A DNA stretch of 64,000 bases from JBBQYA01 sp031412335 (GTDB taxonomy: Bacteria; Bacteroidota; Bacteroidia; Sphingobacteriales; Sphingobacteriaceae). This document shows positions 17,037-24,993 of this stretch, in pieces. Below the pieces are notes generated by a model that ran no database searches, was not told where the DNA came from, and worked only from the letters and a program-made list of their open reading frames with translations. Every line of letters begins with the position of its first letter. The first letter of the stretch is position 1. The translations under genes were made by a program, and so were the position numbers. The DNA lies in the NCBI GenBank assembly GCA_031412335.1, contig JANOCT010000043.1, positions 51,013 to 115,012 of the forward strand. Reading direction: 5' to 3'.

Positions 17037-18401
17037 ATGCCTATCTATAAAAAACTAGTTTTCCTATTTCTAATTTTTCCAGTATTTGCAAGCGCTCAAA
17101 ACCCTGCAAAGTCCGATAAAGCAAATATTTTATTCTTGCTGGATGCCTCTGGAAGTATGAATGATGTTTGGCAAAGCCAAAAGAAATTTGAATCGGCTAA
17201 AAAAGTGCTTTTTCAAATGATGGATTCATTAACTCAAAAATCTAATATCCAAACTGCTGTTCGTATTTTTGGGCATCAATCACCTCGTGATCAGAAAAAT
17301 TGCTTGGACTCAAAACTGGAAATTCCATTCGGAAAACACACCATGGCAGAAATTCAGCAAAAAATAAATAGTCTGATTCCACAAGGGCAAACTCCGATTG
17401 CTTATTCATTAACGCAATCAGCAACAGATTTTCCTAAAACAGCCGGAACCAGAAATGTAATTATTTTAATATCCGATGGAATAGAAAATTGCGATGGAGA
17501 TCCATGCGAAACTTCTAATGCTTTGCAACGAAATGGAATTTTTTACAAGCCTTATATTATTGGATTAGGACTTAATGAAACAGAAAAAAAAAATTTGGAT
17601 TGTGTAGGTAAAATGTATGAAGTAAATGATGAAAAAATTGTAGCAGAAGTCACAAAAGTGGTAATTACTTCATTTTTAAATCCAACAACTTTACAAATAA
17701 ACTTGCTGAATGATTATGGAAAACCTACTGAAACAGATGTAGATATGACATTTTATGATCATCAGTCAAAAGAAATACGCTATAATTACTACCACAAACT
17801 TACCCCATCTGGTTTGCCAGATACTTTGAAAACTGATGCACAACTAACATACGATGTTGTAGTTCATAGTTTGCCACCCGTAAAATTAGATGAAGTAAAA
17901 TTAAGTCCCGGGAAACACACCACAAGAGCAGTTGATGCCGGACAAGGAACATTGCAGGTTAAAATAACCGGGTTAATGAAATATAATAATCTTAAAATAA
18001 TTGTTCACGGCAAAAACAACGAGATAATAAATGTTCAGGATATCAATACAGCAAAAAAATACCTGACAGATACATATTCGTTAGATGTATTGACCTTGCC
18101 CGTTACACATTTTGACAATGTAGAAATCAGCCAATCTAAAATAAAATTGATTGATATACCCGCTCCAGGTTCATTGATTGTAAACTCTTCTAAACTTGGC
18201 CATACGATTGTTTATTCTGCTGATGGACCGAGGCTTGAAAAAGTCCATACATTTAATCCTGACATTTTGCGAGAAACATTAATTATTCAACCCGGAAATT
18301 ATTTGGTTGTATATCGTGAAAAAATAAATGCAAATAGTTTTGAAACCAAGGAGCGTGTGGTAAAAATAAATTCTTCAATGACTACTAATGTAATTTTTTG
18401 A
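17037..18401 (+). CDS. Secreted VWA-domain protein (first of a tandem pair)
   Basis: The 454-residue protein has a signal peptide (MPIYKKLVFLFLIFPVFASAQ) and a von Willebrand A domain with the MIDAS motif DASGS at 36-40 and a conserved D147 in ISDGIENCDGDPC. The cysteines in that stretch and in NCLDSK suggest disulphides. The C-terminal half has beta-rich segments with a repeated DNVEISQSKI-type phrase. VWA domains bind protein ligands through a metal ion; the ligand is unknown. It overlaps the next gene by one base (TGATG) and shares its layout throughout, so the two are a duplicated pair, probably cotranscribed. Both lie between the transketolase halves. Confidence 0.88.
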   Translation: MPIYKKLVFLFLIFPVFASAQNPAKSDKANILFLLDASGSMNDVWQSQKKFESAKKVLFQMMDSLTQKSNIQTAVRIFGHQSPRDQKNCLDSKLEIPFGKHTMAEIQQKINSLIPQGQTPIAYSLTQSATDFPKTAGTRNVIILISDGIENCDGDPCETSNALQRNGIFYKPYIIGLGLNETEKKNLDCVGKMYEVNDEKIVAEVTKVVITSFLNPTTLQINLLNDYGKPTETDVDMTFYDHQSKEIRYNYYHKLTPSGLPDTLKTDAQLTYDVVVHSLPPVKLDEVKLSPGKHTTRAVDAGQGTLQVKITGLMKYNNLKIIVHGKNNEIINVQDINTAKKYLTDTYSLDVLTLPVTHFDNVEISQSKIKLIDIPAPGSLIVNSSKLGHTIVYSADGPRLEKVHTFNPDILRETLIIQPGNYLVVYREKINANSFETKERVVKINSSMTTNVIF

Positions 18402-19786
18402 TGAAAAGAATTAGCTATTTGTTCGTTTTAATAACCTGTATTTGCTTAGGTACTAATTTATCTGCTCAGGTTAAAAAAAAGGTAATACCACCTAAAACCC
18501 GTATTTTATTTTTATTGGATTGCTCTGGCAGTATGCTTACTTCGTTTGATAACAGCAACCGGATGAATGTGGCAAAAAAAGTAATGTACAGCATTATTGA
18601 TTCGTTGGAAAATTATCCTGAAGTTGAAATCGGATTGAGGTTGTTTGGCAGCCAATCCTCTTTAAGTGCTAATGATTGTAAAGACTCCAAGTTAGAAGTA
18701 CCTGTAAAGATTAAAAACCATGCTTTAATTAAAGAAAAAATAGAAGATATAAATCCAAAAGGAATTACTCCGATTGCGTGGTCGCTATTACAAAGTGCTG
18801 ATGATTTTCCATATACAACATCAGATAAAAGAAATATATTAATTTTAATAACGGATGGTATTGAATCATGCGGTGGAGATCCATGTGCAGTATCGCTAAA
18901 AATGCAAAAACAAGGTTTAATTTTAAAGCCATTTATTATTGGATTAGGATCTACTCCTGAATTTGAAAAGGCATTTAGTTGCATGGGGAAATATTATGAT
19001 GCAACCAACGAGAAAGCATTTAAAAAAATTCTGGAGAATGTTGTAAATCAAGTGATAAGCTCTACTACCGTGCAGGTAAATTTATTAGATATAAACGATA
19101 AACCAACCGAAACAAATGTTGGAATTACCTTAGAAGATGCAGTTACTGGAAAAGTTAAATATAATTTTATACATACCTTAAATGCTCGCGGAGTGCCAGA
19201 TACCATGGTTATTGATCAGGTAAATACCTACAATTTGCTGGTACATACCACACCACAAGTCGAAAAGAGAAAATTTGATTTGGAACCTGGGGTACATAAT
19301 ATAATTTCGGTCAATGCTGCTCAAGGCTTCCTTACTTTCAATATTCCAGGTGCTGATTCCAGAAAAATACAAGCAATAGTTTATGACCAAAGTGGCAAGA
19401 AATTTATTAGCACCTTAGAAGAATCTTCACCATCAAAATTACTGCTTGGGAAATATAAAGTCGAGGTACTTACCTTACCAAAAACTACAGTCGACAATGT
19501 TGAAATTTCGCAAAGCAAAACAACTACACTCACCATACCAACCTCTGGACTTCTCACTGTTTTAAATACAGATGCAGTGCCCGTTTTCGCTAGTATTTAT
19601 GAAGAAAACGGCCGCGAATTAAATTGGGTGGCAGATTTAACAGGAAACATTACTACCGAAACTTTTGCTTTGCAACCTGGCAAATACCGCTTGGTTTATA
19701 GGAACCGCGCTGCTAAAAAATCAGATTCAACCAAAGAATTTTCATTCGGAATTATTTCAGGAAAATCAATTTCTTTTAAATTGTAA
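18401..19786 (+). CDS. Secreted VWA-domain protein (second of a tandem pair)
   Basis: The 461-residue paralogue of the preceding gene starts at ATG 18401 within its stop codon. It has a signal peptide ending LSAQ, MIDAS DCSGS at 40-44, and ITDGIESCGGDPC. The C-terminal beta-rich region repeats the same landmarks, for example TVDNVEISQSKTTTL and LQPGKYRLVYRNR. Similarity along the full length indicates tandem duplication. Function is unknown; the pair may form a surface or periplasmic complex, which is inference. It is convergent with a damaged antitoxin gene 17 bases downstream. Confidence 0.88.
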   Translation: MKRISYLFVLITCICLGTNLSAQVKKKVIPPKTRILFLLDCSGSMLTSFDNSNRMNVAKKVMYSIIDSLENYPEVEIGLRLFGSQSSLSANDCKDSKLEVPVKIKNHALIKEKIEDINPKGITPIAWSLLQSADDFPYTTSDKRNILILITDGIESCGGDPCAVSLKMQKQGLILKPFIIGLGSTPEFEKAFSCMGKYYDATNEKAFKKILENVVNQVISSTTVQVNLLDINDKPTETNVGITLEDAVTGKVKYNFIHTLNARGVPDTMVIDQVNTYNLLVHTTPQVEKRKFDLEPGVHNIISVNAAQGFLTFNIPGADSRKIQAIVYDQSGKKFISTLEESSPSKLLLGKYKVEVLTLPKTTVDNVEISQSKTTTLTIPTSGLLTVLNTDAVPVFASIYEENGRELNWVADLTGNITTETFALQPGKYRLVYRNRAAKKSDSTKEFSFGIISGKSISFKL

Positions 19787-19803
19787 TTATCTTATTTGGA
19801 TTA

Positions 19804-20158
19804 TTAATAGTTTTGAATCAATACATTAGTTGGGATATTTAACCTTTCATGAATTTGTCTGATCATTGCCAATGATAATTTCCTTTTTCGATTTAAAATT
19901 TCACTTGCTCTACTTTTTAGTCCTACAATGTTTGCTAAATCATTTTGTGTAACCCATTTGTTCCATACGAAATTTAATTGCCTCAATCGGATCTGGCAAA
20001 CCAATAGGAAAATGCTCATTTTCGTATTGATTAATTAATATTGCTAAAACTTCTAATTCATCACCTTCAGAAGTTCCGGCTTTTGCATCAAAAATTATTT
20101 CTAATCTTTTTAGTGCTTCATTGTAATCAAGCTCTGATTTTATAGGCTTTATTTCCAT
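19804..20158 (-). pseudogene. HigA-like XRE antitoxin, frameshifted, without a toxin gene
   Basis: Two overlapping frames give one familiar protein. The first part (from 20158) reads MEIKPIKSELDYNEALKRLE through LPDPIEAIKFRMEQMGYTK and then stops at 19940. The second frame continues NDLANIVGLKSRASEILNRKRKLSLAMIRQIHERLNIP, a helix-turn-helix. Intact HigA-type antitoxins of about 115-120 residues have these parts in one frame. The shift lies at about 19943-19950, in GGTTACACAAAATGA; a two-base loss would explain it. The higB-like toxin gene expected upstream is absent: 20160-20340 shows no coding frame. A sequencing error or decay after toxin loss are the likely explanations. Confidence 0.75.
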
Positions 20159-20345
20159 ATTTATATTTTTGCAATATTATTTAATTCTTTTGATAACTAC
20201 TTAAAGAACAAACGGTATTATGTCTTTTAATAGATTTATTATAAAGAGTTTAATAAAAAATAAATTAAATAATAATACTCCTTATGTAGTTTAATTCAAT
20301 AAAAAATAATTTAACATCAGAGCGATAAGGCTTAGGGATAGTAGC

Positions 20346-20467
20346 GGTCTAGTCATTTCTGACGAGATCTTTTAAAAAACATTTAAATAAAGATTCTTCG
20401 TTTCTCTCAGAATGGCAAAAAGCGGAAAGCCCGACCCGTTTTTCATCTCGTCAGAAATGACGAGACC
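20346..20467. repeat. 122-bp MITE-like element with 23-bp terminal inverted repeats
   Basis: The left end (20346-20368, ggtctagtcatttctgacga...) and the reverse complement of the right end (20445-20467) agree at 22 of 23 positions. The interior, read on the minus strand, contains cgctttttgccattctgag and acgaagaatct. The element at 57350-57466 shares both ends and interior. There is no coding capacity and no clear target duplication. It occupies the 438-base gap before tktC. Confidence 0.75.
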
Positions 20468-20572
20468 TAATAATTTAAAAAATATTGTATTTCAATTAAA
20501 ATTAGCAATACAAAACTAAAAAAGAAAAAAAACACAAACTTCGAGTTTATCATCCCCTTTCAAATTTTCTTC

Positions 20573-20580
20573 TACTTTTG
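20573..20580 (+). promoter_or_regulatory. Bacteroidota-type -7 box for tktC
   Basis: TACTTTTG fits TAnnTTTG and lies 16 bases before the ATG at 20597. This gives the C subunit its own promoter, separate from tktN. Confidence 0.55.
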
Positions 20581-20596
20581 CAATCAAATAAATTGA

Positions 20597-21550
20597 ATGA
20601 AAAAATATACGTTTAGTGAGAAAAAGGATACCCGTTCTGGATTTGGAGCTGGATTATCAGAGTTAGGCAAAAGCAATGAAAACGTAGTGGCACTTTGCGC
20701 CGATTTGACCGGTTCGTTGAAAATGGATGCATTTGCAAAAGAACACCCTGAACGATTTGTACAAGTTGGTATTGCAGAAGCTAATATGATGGGACTTGCC
20801 GCTGGCTTTGCAACCGCAGGTAAAATACCTTTCACTGGAACGTTTGCCAACTTTTCAACTGGTAGAGTATATGATCAAATCCGTCAATCTATAGCTTACT
20901 CGAATAAAAACGTAAAAATTTGTGCATCACATGCCGGATTATCTTTGGGAGAAGATGGAGCAACACATCAAATTCTGGAAGATTTGGGCATGATGAAAAT
21001 GCTGCCAAACATGGTGGTTATTAATCCTTGCGATTACAACCAAACTAAAGCAGCAACTATTGCCATTGCTGATTATGTTGGTCCAGTTTATTTACGTTTC
21101 GGTCGGCCAGCAGTACCTAACTTTACCCCTGCCGATCAGATTTTTGAAATCGGAAAAGCAGTTTTATTAAATGAAGGAAAAGATGTGAGCATTTTTGCAA
21201 CTGGCCATTTGGTTTGGCAAGCCATAGAAGCTGGCCAAATGCTTGCAGAATTAGGCATTAGTGCAGAAATAATTAATATTCATACAATTAAACCTCTGGA
21301 TGAAAAAGCCGTCCTACAATCGGTAAAAAAAACAAGATGTGTGGTAACAGCCGAAGAACATCAAATGAATGGAGGATTGGGCGATAGTATTGCTCAACTT
21401 TTAGCCAGAAACAATCCTACACCTATTGAATATGTTGGGGTGAATGATAGTTTTGGTGAAAGTGGCACTCCTGACCAATTGATGACAAAATACGGATTGG
21501 ATGCAGCACATATTGTAAATGCTGTACATAAAGTACTTGGCAGAAAATAA
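20597..21550 (+). CDS. Transketolase, C-terminal subunit
   Basis: The 317-residue protein matches the central pyrimidine-binding and C-terminal domains of transketolase. The catalytic glutamate is E61 in VQVGIAEANMMGLAAGFA. Later motifs include ICASHAGLSLGEDGATHQ and YLRFGRPAVP; the C-terminal domain contains TAEEHQMNGGLGDSIAQLL. It needs the N subunit at 16141 to make a ThDP-binding site. It has its own promoter box, which fits its separation from tktN. The ECF sigma gene follows 48 bases later but starts a different functional unit. Confidence 0.94.
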   Translation: MKKYTFSEKKDTRSGFGAGLSELGKSNENVVALCADLTGSLKMDAFAKEHPERFVQVGIAEANMMGLAAGFATAGKIPFTGTFANFSTGRVYDQIRQSIAYSNKNVKICASHAGLSLGEDGATHQILEDLGMMKMLPNMVVINPCDYNQTKAATIAIADYVGPVYLRFGRPAVPNFTPADQIFEIGKAVLLNEGKDVSIFATGHLVWQAIEAGQMLAELGISAEIINIHTIKPLDEKAVLQSVKKTRCVVTAEEHQMNGGLGDSIAQLLARNNPTPIEYVGVNDSFGESGTPDQLMTKYGLDAAHIVNAVHKVLGRK

Positions 21551-21598
21551 TTTTTTACTGAGTAAAGAGTAATAAGTACATCATAACTTTTTAAACTT

Positions 21599-22144
21599 TT
21601 GCATCAGGAAGACGCAGCCATTCTGGCTAATTTTAAAAATCAAAATACCCGGAATCAGGCTTTTGATAGTCTGCTGAAAAAGTATCAGCAGCGCGTTTAC
21701 TGGCATGTGAGGCGTATGGTATTGGATCATGATGATGCTAATGATCTGGTGCAGGATGTATTTATTAAAGTGTGGAAAAATCTGGATAATTTCAGGGAAG
21801 ATTCAAAACTATATACTTGGCTTTATAGAATTGCAAGCAATGAATGTATTACTTTTTTAAACCGAAAAAAACTTCGTCCGACTGTTTCTTTTGATGATGT
21901 AAGCCATGATCTTGCTGATAAATTAGTAGATGGAGCTTATCTGGATGGTAATAAAATTCAACTAGCGTTACAAAAAGCCATATTAACACTGCCCGACAAG
22001 CAGCGTTTAGTTTTCAACATGAAATATTTTGAAGAAATGAAATATGAAGAAATTTCAGAAGTAGTAGGCACTAGCGTTGGCGCTTTAAAAGCATCATACC
22101 ACTTTGCAGTGAAAAAAATTGAAAAATTATTAAAGGAAGATTAA
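21599..22144 (+). CDS. ECF-subfamily RNA polymerase sigma factor
   Basis: The 181-residue protein has sigma region 2 (DANDLVQDVFIKVWKNLDNFREDSKLYTWLYRIASNECITFLNRKK) and region 4 (LTLPDKQRLVFNMKYFEEMKYEEISEVVGTSVGALKASYHFAVKKI). The start is TTG 21599, the only start codon between an in-frame stop at 21584 and the conserved part. It is followed by a single-membrane-span protein and a CpxP-like exported protein, the usual layout of a Bacteroidota sigma/anti-sigma envelope-stress unit. The inducing signal cannot be read from the sequence. Confidence 0.92.
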   Translation: MHQEDAAILANFKNQNTRNQAFDSLLKKYQQRVYWHVRRMVLDHDDANDLVQDVFIKVWKNLDNFREDSKLYTWLYRIASNECITFLNRKKLRPTVSFDDVSHDLADKLVDGAYLDGNKIQLALQKAILTLPDKQRLVFNMKYFEEMKYEEISEVVGTSVGALKASYHFAVKKIEKLLKED

Positions 22145-22177
22145 ACCAATTCAAATAAAAAGTATCGTAATAATATT

Positions 22178-22624
22178 ATGCAATCACATTTAACACCAAA
22201 CGACGACGAAGAATACCTGCCAGATTTTGGTAATGCCGATAAAAGTAATCCATTTGTAGTACCTGAAAATTATTTTTCAACATTACGAATTGATACACTT
22301 AAAAAAATTGAAGGCATTGCTAAGCAAACGGAAGTTCAAACTTTTACTTTCTCAAAATATGCGAGAATTGCCGCTTTAGTTTGCTTATTTATTTTAGGTG
22401 GTGCTTCTATTTTTATCATTAGCAAACAAAACTCTACTCTTGATTTTAAACAGGCTTCAATTAGTTTTGATGATATACCGACTGAAGATTTTGATAATCG
22501 CTTACTAGAAGAAACCTATACCTCTATTTATTTAGCATCTGAAAAAACAGGTGATAATTTAACTGAAGAAGAATTAATTCTTCTTGATTTTATTGATGAA
22601 AAAACGTTGACTGAACAATTATGA
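22178..22624 (+). CDS. Single-span membrane protein, probable anti-sigma factor
   Basis: The 148-residue protein has a cytoplasmic N-terminus with KSNPFVVPENYFSTL, a phrase common in proteins beside Bacteroidota ECF sigma genes. One membrane segment lies at about 67-84 (IAALVCLFILGGASIFII), and the external tail is acidic. No zinc-binding anti-sigma motif is present, so the anti-sigma role rests on its position 33 bases after the sigma gene and on topology. Its last four bases overlap the next gene (ATGA). Confidence 0.72.
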   Translation: MQSHLTPNDDEEYLPDFGNADKSNPFVVPENYFSTLRIDTLKKIEGIAKQTEVQTFTFSKYARIAALVCLFILGGASIFIISKQNSTLDFKQASISFDDIPTEDFDNRLLEETYTSIYLASEKTGDNLTEEELILLDFIDEKTLTEQL

Positions 22625-23061
22625 AAAAAATATTAATAACATTTTTACTGCTGTTTTTAATGAGGGGATTAACTTCTGCTCAAACAAACCGAATAGGTGA
22701 AAATATCGAAAATTTTAAAATTGCCTATTTTACTAGACAGTTAGAGCTAAGTAGTGATGAAGCTAAAACCTTTTGGCCTGTTTATAATGATTTTCAACGT
22801 GAACTTGAACTCATCCGAAAAGACCGCAGATTTGGAATTAGGGATGCGAAAGAAAATATGGATGATTTAAAAGATAAAGAAATTGAATTGGTGGTAGACA
22901 ATGAAATCTTATTCAGACAAAAAGAATTAGACATTGAAAAAAAGTATCATAGCCGCTTCAAATCGATATTACCAATAAGAAAAGTCGCAAAACTATACGC
23001 TGCAGAGCAGAGCTACAAAAGAGCTTTATTAAAAAAGATACAGGAAAGTAGAAAAAACTAA
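22621..23061 (+). CDS. Exported CpxP/Spy-like helical protein of the sigma operon
   Basis: The 146-residue protein has a signal peptide (ILITFLLLFLMRGLTSAQ), then an all-helical, charged body with RIGENIENFKIAYFTRQLELSSDEAKTFWPVYNDFQRELELIRKDR. The pattern LSSDEAKTFWPVYNDF is typical of proteins annotated beside Bacteroidota ECF sigma factors and resembles periplasmic stress sensors of the CpxP/Spy type. It overlaps the putative anti-sigma gene by four bases and is followed by a terminator, so it closes the operon. Confidence 0.75.
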   Translation: MKKILITFLLLFLMRGLTSAQTNRIGENIENFKIAYFTRQLELSSDEAKTFWPVYNDFQRELELIRKDRRFGIRDAKENMDDLKDKEIELVVDNEILFRQKELDIEKKYHSRFKSILPIRKVAKLYAAEQSYKRALLKKIQESRKN

Positions 23062-23082
23062 TTGTGGTTTGAGTTGGTTTTA

Positions 23083-23117
23083 GGCTTGCAGATAGTGGTT
23101 TCTGCAAGCCTTTTTTT
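23083..23117 (+). terminator. Rho-independent terminator of the ECF sigma operon
   Basis: GGCTTGCAGA and TCTGCAAGCC form a perfect 10-bp stem with an 8-base loop, followed by seven T. It ends 12 bases before the next ATG. Confidence 0.92.
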
Positions 23118-23129
23118 ATTTTTACACCA

Positions 23130-24338
23130 ATGAAAACCCTTCGCCAATTATTTCTGGAGCATAACGCCCAAACAACCGACTTTCCGCTTATGCTTGAAAT
23201 TGCAAAAGCTGAAGGCATATACCTTTATGATCAGGAAGGTAAAAAATACTTCGATCTGATTTCTGGAATTGGGGTAAGTAATATTGGACATAGCAACCCA
23301 AAAGTAATAGATGCCATAAGCAAACAAGCGGCAGATTATATGCACTTGATGGTTTATGGAGAATATATACAAACACCACAAGTTCGCTATGCAGAAGCAT
23401 TAGCTAAATTTTTACCCGAAAGTTTAAATGCTATATATTTCCTAAACTCAGGTTCGGAAGCCATAGAAGGCGCAATGAAACTGGCTAAAAGAGTAACCGG
23501 AAGAACAGAAATTATTGCCTGCAAAAACTCCTACCATGGCAGCAGCCAAGGCTCATTGAGTATCATGGGAAATGAAGAATACAAGATGGCATATCGCCCC
23601 TTACTCCCAGATATTTCTTTCATCCGCTACAATGAGATAGAAGATATTTCATTAATTACCAGCCTAACTGCCGCAGTATTTATTGAAACCATACAAGGGG
23701 AATCGGGTGTTACCATCCCCACTAAAGAATATTTACAAGCCTTACGAAAGCGCTGTGATGAAACCTGTACTTTATTAGTTTTTGACGAAATACAATGTGC
23801 TTTTGGTCGCACCGGAAAGTTATTTGCTTTTGAAAACTTTGATGTAATTCCAGATGTGTTGGTACTGGCAAAAGCGCTGGGTGGTGGAATGCCTTTAGGT
23901 GCATTTTGTGCTTCAAGCAAATTAATATCGGTATTAAAAGAAAATCCAATATTAGGTCACATCTCCACTTTTGGTGGTCACCCAGTTTGTTGTGCTGCTG
24001 GCTTAGCCGCATTTACTTTTTTAACTGAAAATAAATTGCCCCAATCTGTCGCACGGAAATCTGAATTATTCAAAGAATTATTAGTTCACCCACTCATCAG
24101 CGAATTTAGAGGAATTGGCCTAATGATGGCACTCCAACTCCCTGATTTTGAAACACTCAAGAACGTTATTGATCGCAGCATACAAAAAGGAGTAATCACA
24201 GATTGGTTTCTGCACAATAACAATAGCATGAGATTGGCTCCACCATTAATTATAACAGAAGATGAGATAAGGGAGGCTTGTGGGGTGATATTGGATGGGT
24301 TGGATGAGAAGGAAACTAATAGATTAACTTTTAAATAA
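23130..24338 (+). CDS. Class III pyridoxal-phosphate aminotransferase
   Basis: The 402-residue protein has the class III signature: NSGSEAIEGAMKLAKR, NSYHGSSQGSLS, VFDEIQCAFGRTGKLFAFE and the Schiff-base lysine K248 in VLAKALGGGMPLGAF. The family includes acetylornithine and 4-aminobutyrate aminotransferases. The exact amino-group donor cannot be decided here, because no biosynthetic neighbours are present and the gene stands alone between a sigma operon and an accessory patch. It has its own transcription unit after a strong terminator, with no clear -7 box in the 12-base space. Confidence 0.9.
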   Translation: MKTLRQLFLEHNAQTTDFPLMLEIAKAEGIYLYDQEGKKYFDLISGIGVSNIGHSNPKVIDAISKQAADYMHLMVYGEYIQTPQVRYAEALAKFLPESLNAIYFLNSGSEAIEGAMKLAKRVTGRTEIIACKNSYHGSSQGSLSIMGNEEYKMAYRPLLPDISFIRYNEIEDISLITSLTAAVFIETIQGESGVTIPTKEYLQALRKRCDETCTLLVFDEIQCAFGRTGKLFAFENFDVIPDVLVLAKALGGGMPLGAFCASSKLISVLKENPILGHISTFGGHPVCCAAGLAAFTFLTENKLPQSVARKSELFKELLVHPLISEFRGIGLMMALQLPDFETLKNVIDRSIQKGVITDWFLHNNNSMRLAPPLIITEDEIREACGVILDGLDEKETNRLTFK

Positions 24339-24378
24339 AATTAAACGAGAATTGATATTAAAAAGAATTTGATTACTA

Positions 24379-24960
24379 ATGAACATACAAAATAAACTTA
24401 AAGACCTTAAGGACCAAAAAAGTTATAGTAGTCCAGCAAAAAGAGTTATGGAACATTTGCAACCTATCCTCAACAAATCAAACGACTTGCGACAAAGATG
24501 GATGTGGGAATTACTTCAAAATGCAAGTGACTTAGGAGACAATGTAAAAGCAAGGTTTGAAATAAATACTGATAAATTAAAATTCAGTCATAACGGAAAA
24601 CCATTCACTTTAATCGAAGCATATAATTTAATTATGCCGGACTCTAATAAAGATGATGAAGCTACACATAAGAAGAGTGTTATCGGACAGTTTGGAACAG
24701 GTTTTATTTCAACACATATACTTTCCAAAATTATTCAGATCGAAGGAATAATAGAAGATGAAGAGCAACTTTACGGTTTCAACTTTCAACTTGACAGAAG
24801 CGAACGAAACGATAAAGACTTTCTAATTCAATCAATTAAAAACTCAGAAGCACAGTATTGGGAAAATCCTAAAGAAATTGACGAGCTTCCAGATGATGAA
24901 TTTCAAACTTCATTTACTTATTACATTGACAACACCTACTCATCTTTGATAGGGCAATAA
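24379..24960 (+). CDS. Hsp90/sacsin-like GHKL ATPase domain, N-terminal piece of a stop-interrupted gene
   Basis: The 193-residue piece is a Bergerat-fold ATPase domain: the N-box helix reads RWMWELLQNASDLGDN, a nucleotide-site strand FSHNGKPFTLIEAYNLI follows, then the glycine lid KKSVIGQFGTGFISTHILS. This is the arrangement of sacsin/Hsp90-like ATPases seen in bacterial DUF3883 ('NO VEIN') proteins. It ends at a TAA (24958-24960). The same frame continues without further stops into the next feature, so the two form one 819-codon gene broken by a single nonsense codon. Composition is more AT-rich than the neighbours. Truncation here would leave an ATPase without its effector part. Confidence 0.8.
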   Translation: MNIQNKLKDLKDQKSYSSPAKRVMEHLQPILNKSNDLRQRWMWELLQNASDLGDNVKARFEINTDKLKFSHNGKPFTLIEAYNLIMPDSNKDDEATHKKSVIGQFGTGFISTHILSKIIQIEGIIEDEEQLYGFNFQLDRSERNDKDFLIQSIKNSEAQYWENPKEIDELPDDEFQTSFTYYIDNTYSSLIGQ

Positions 24961-24993
24961 ATCGTTGATGACGGAATTGAAAGTTTTATAGAA

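Noticed and set aside
19804..20158. Programmed frameshift in the HigA-like gene
   Set aside because: The junction lacks a slippery heptamer or a downstream structure, and HigA antitoxins are not known to need frameshifting. Damage or a base error is simpler.
20346..20467. Structured non-coding RNA gene
   Set aside because: The hairpin ends are shared with other intergenic copies in both orientations, which fits a mobile repeat better than an RNA gene.
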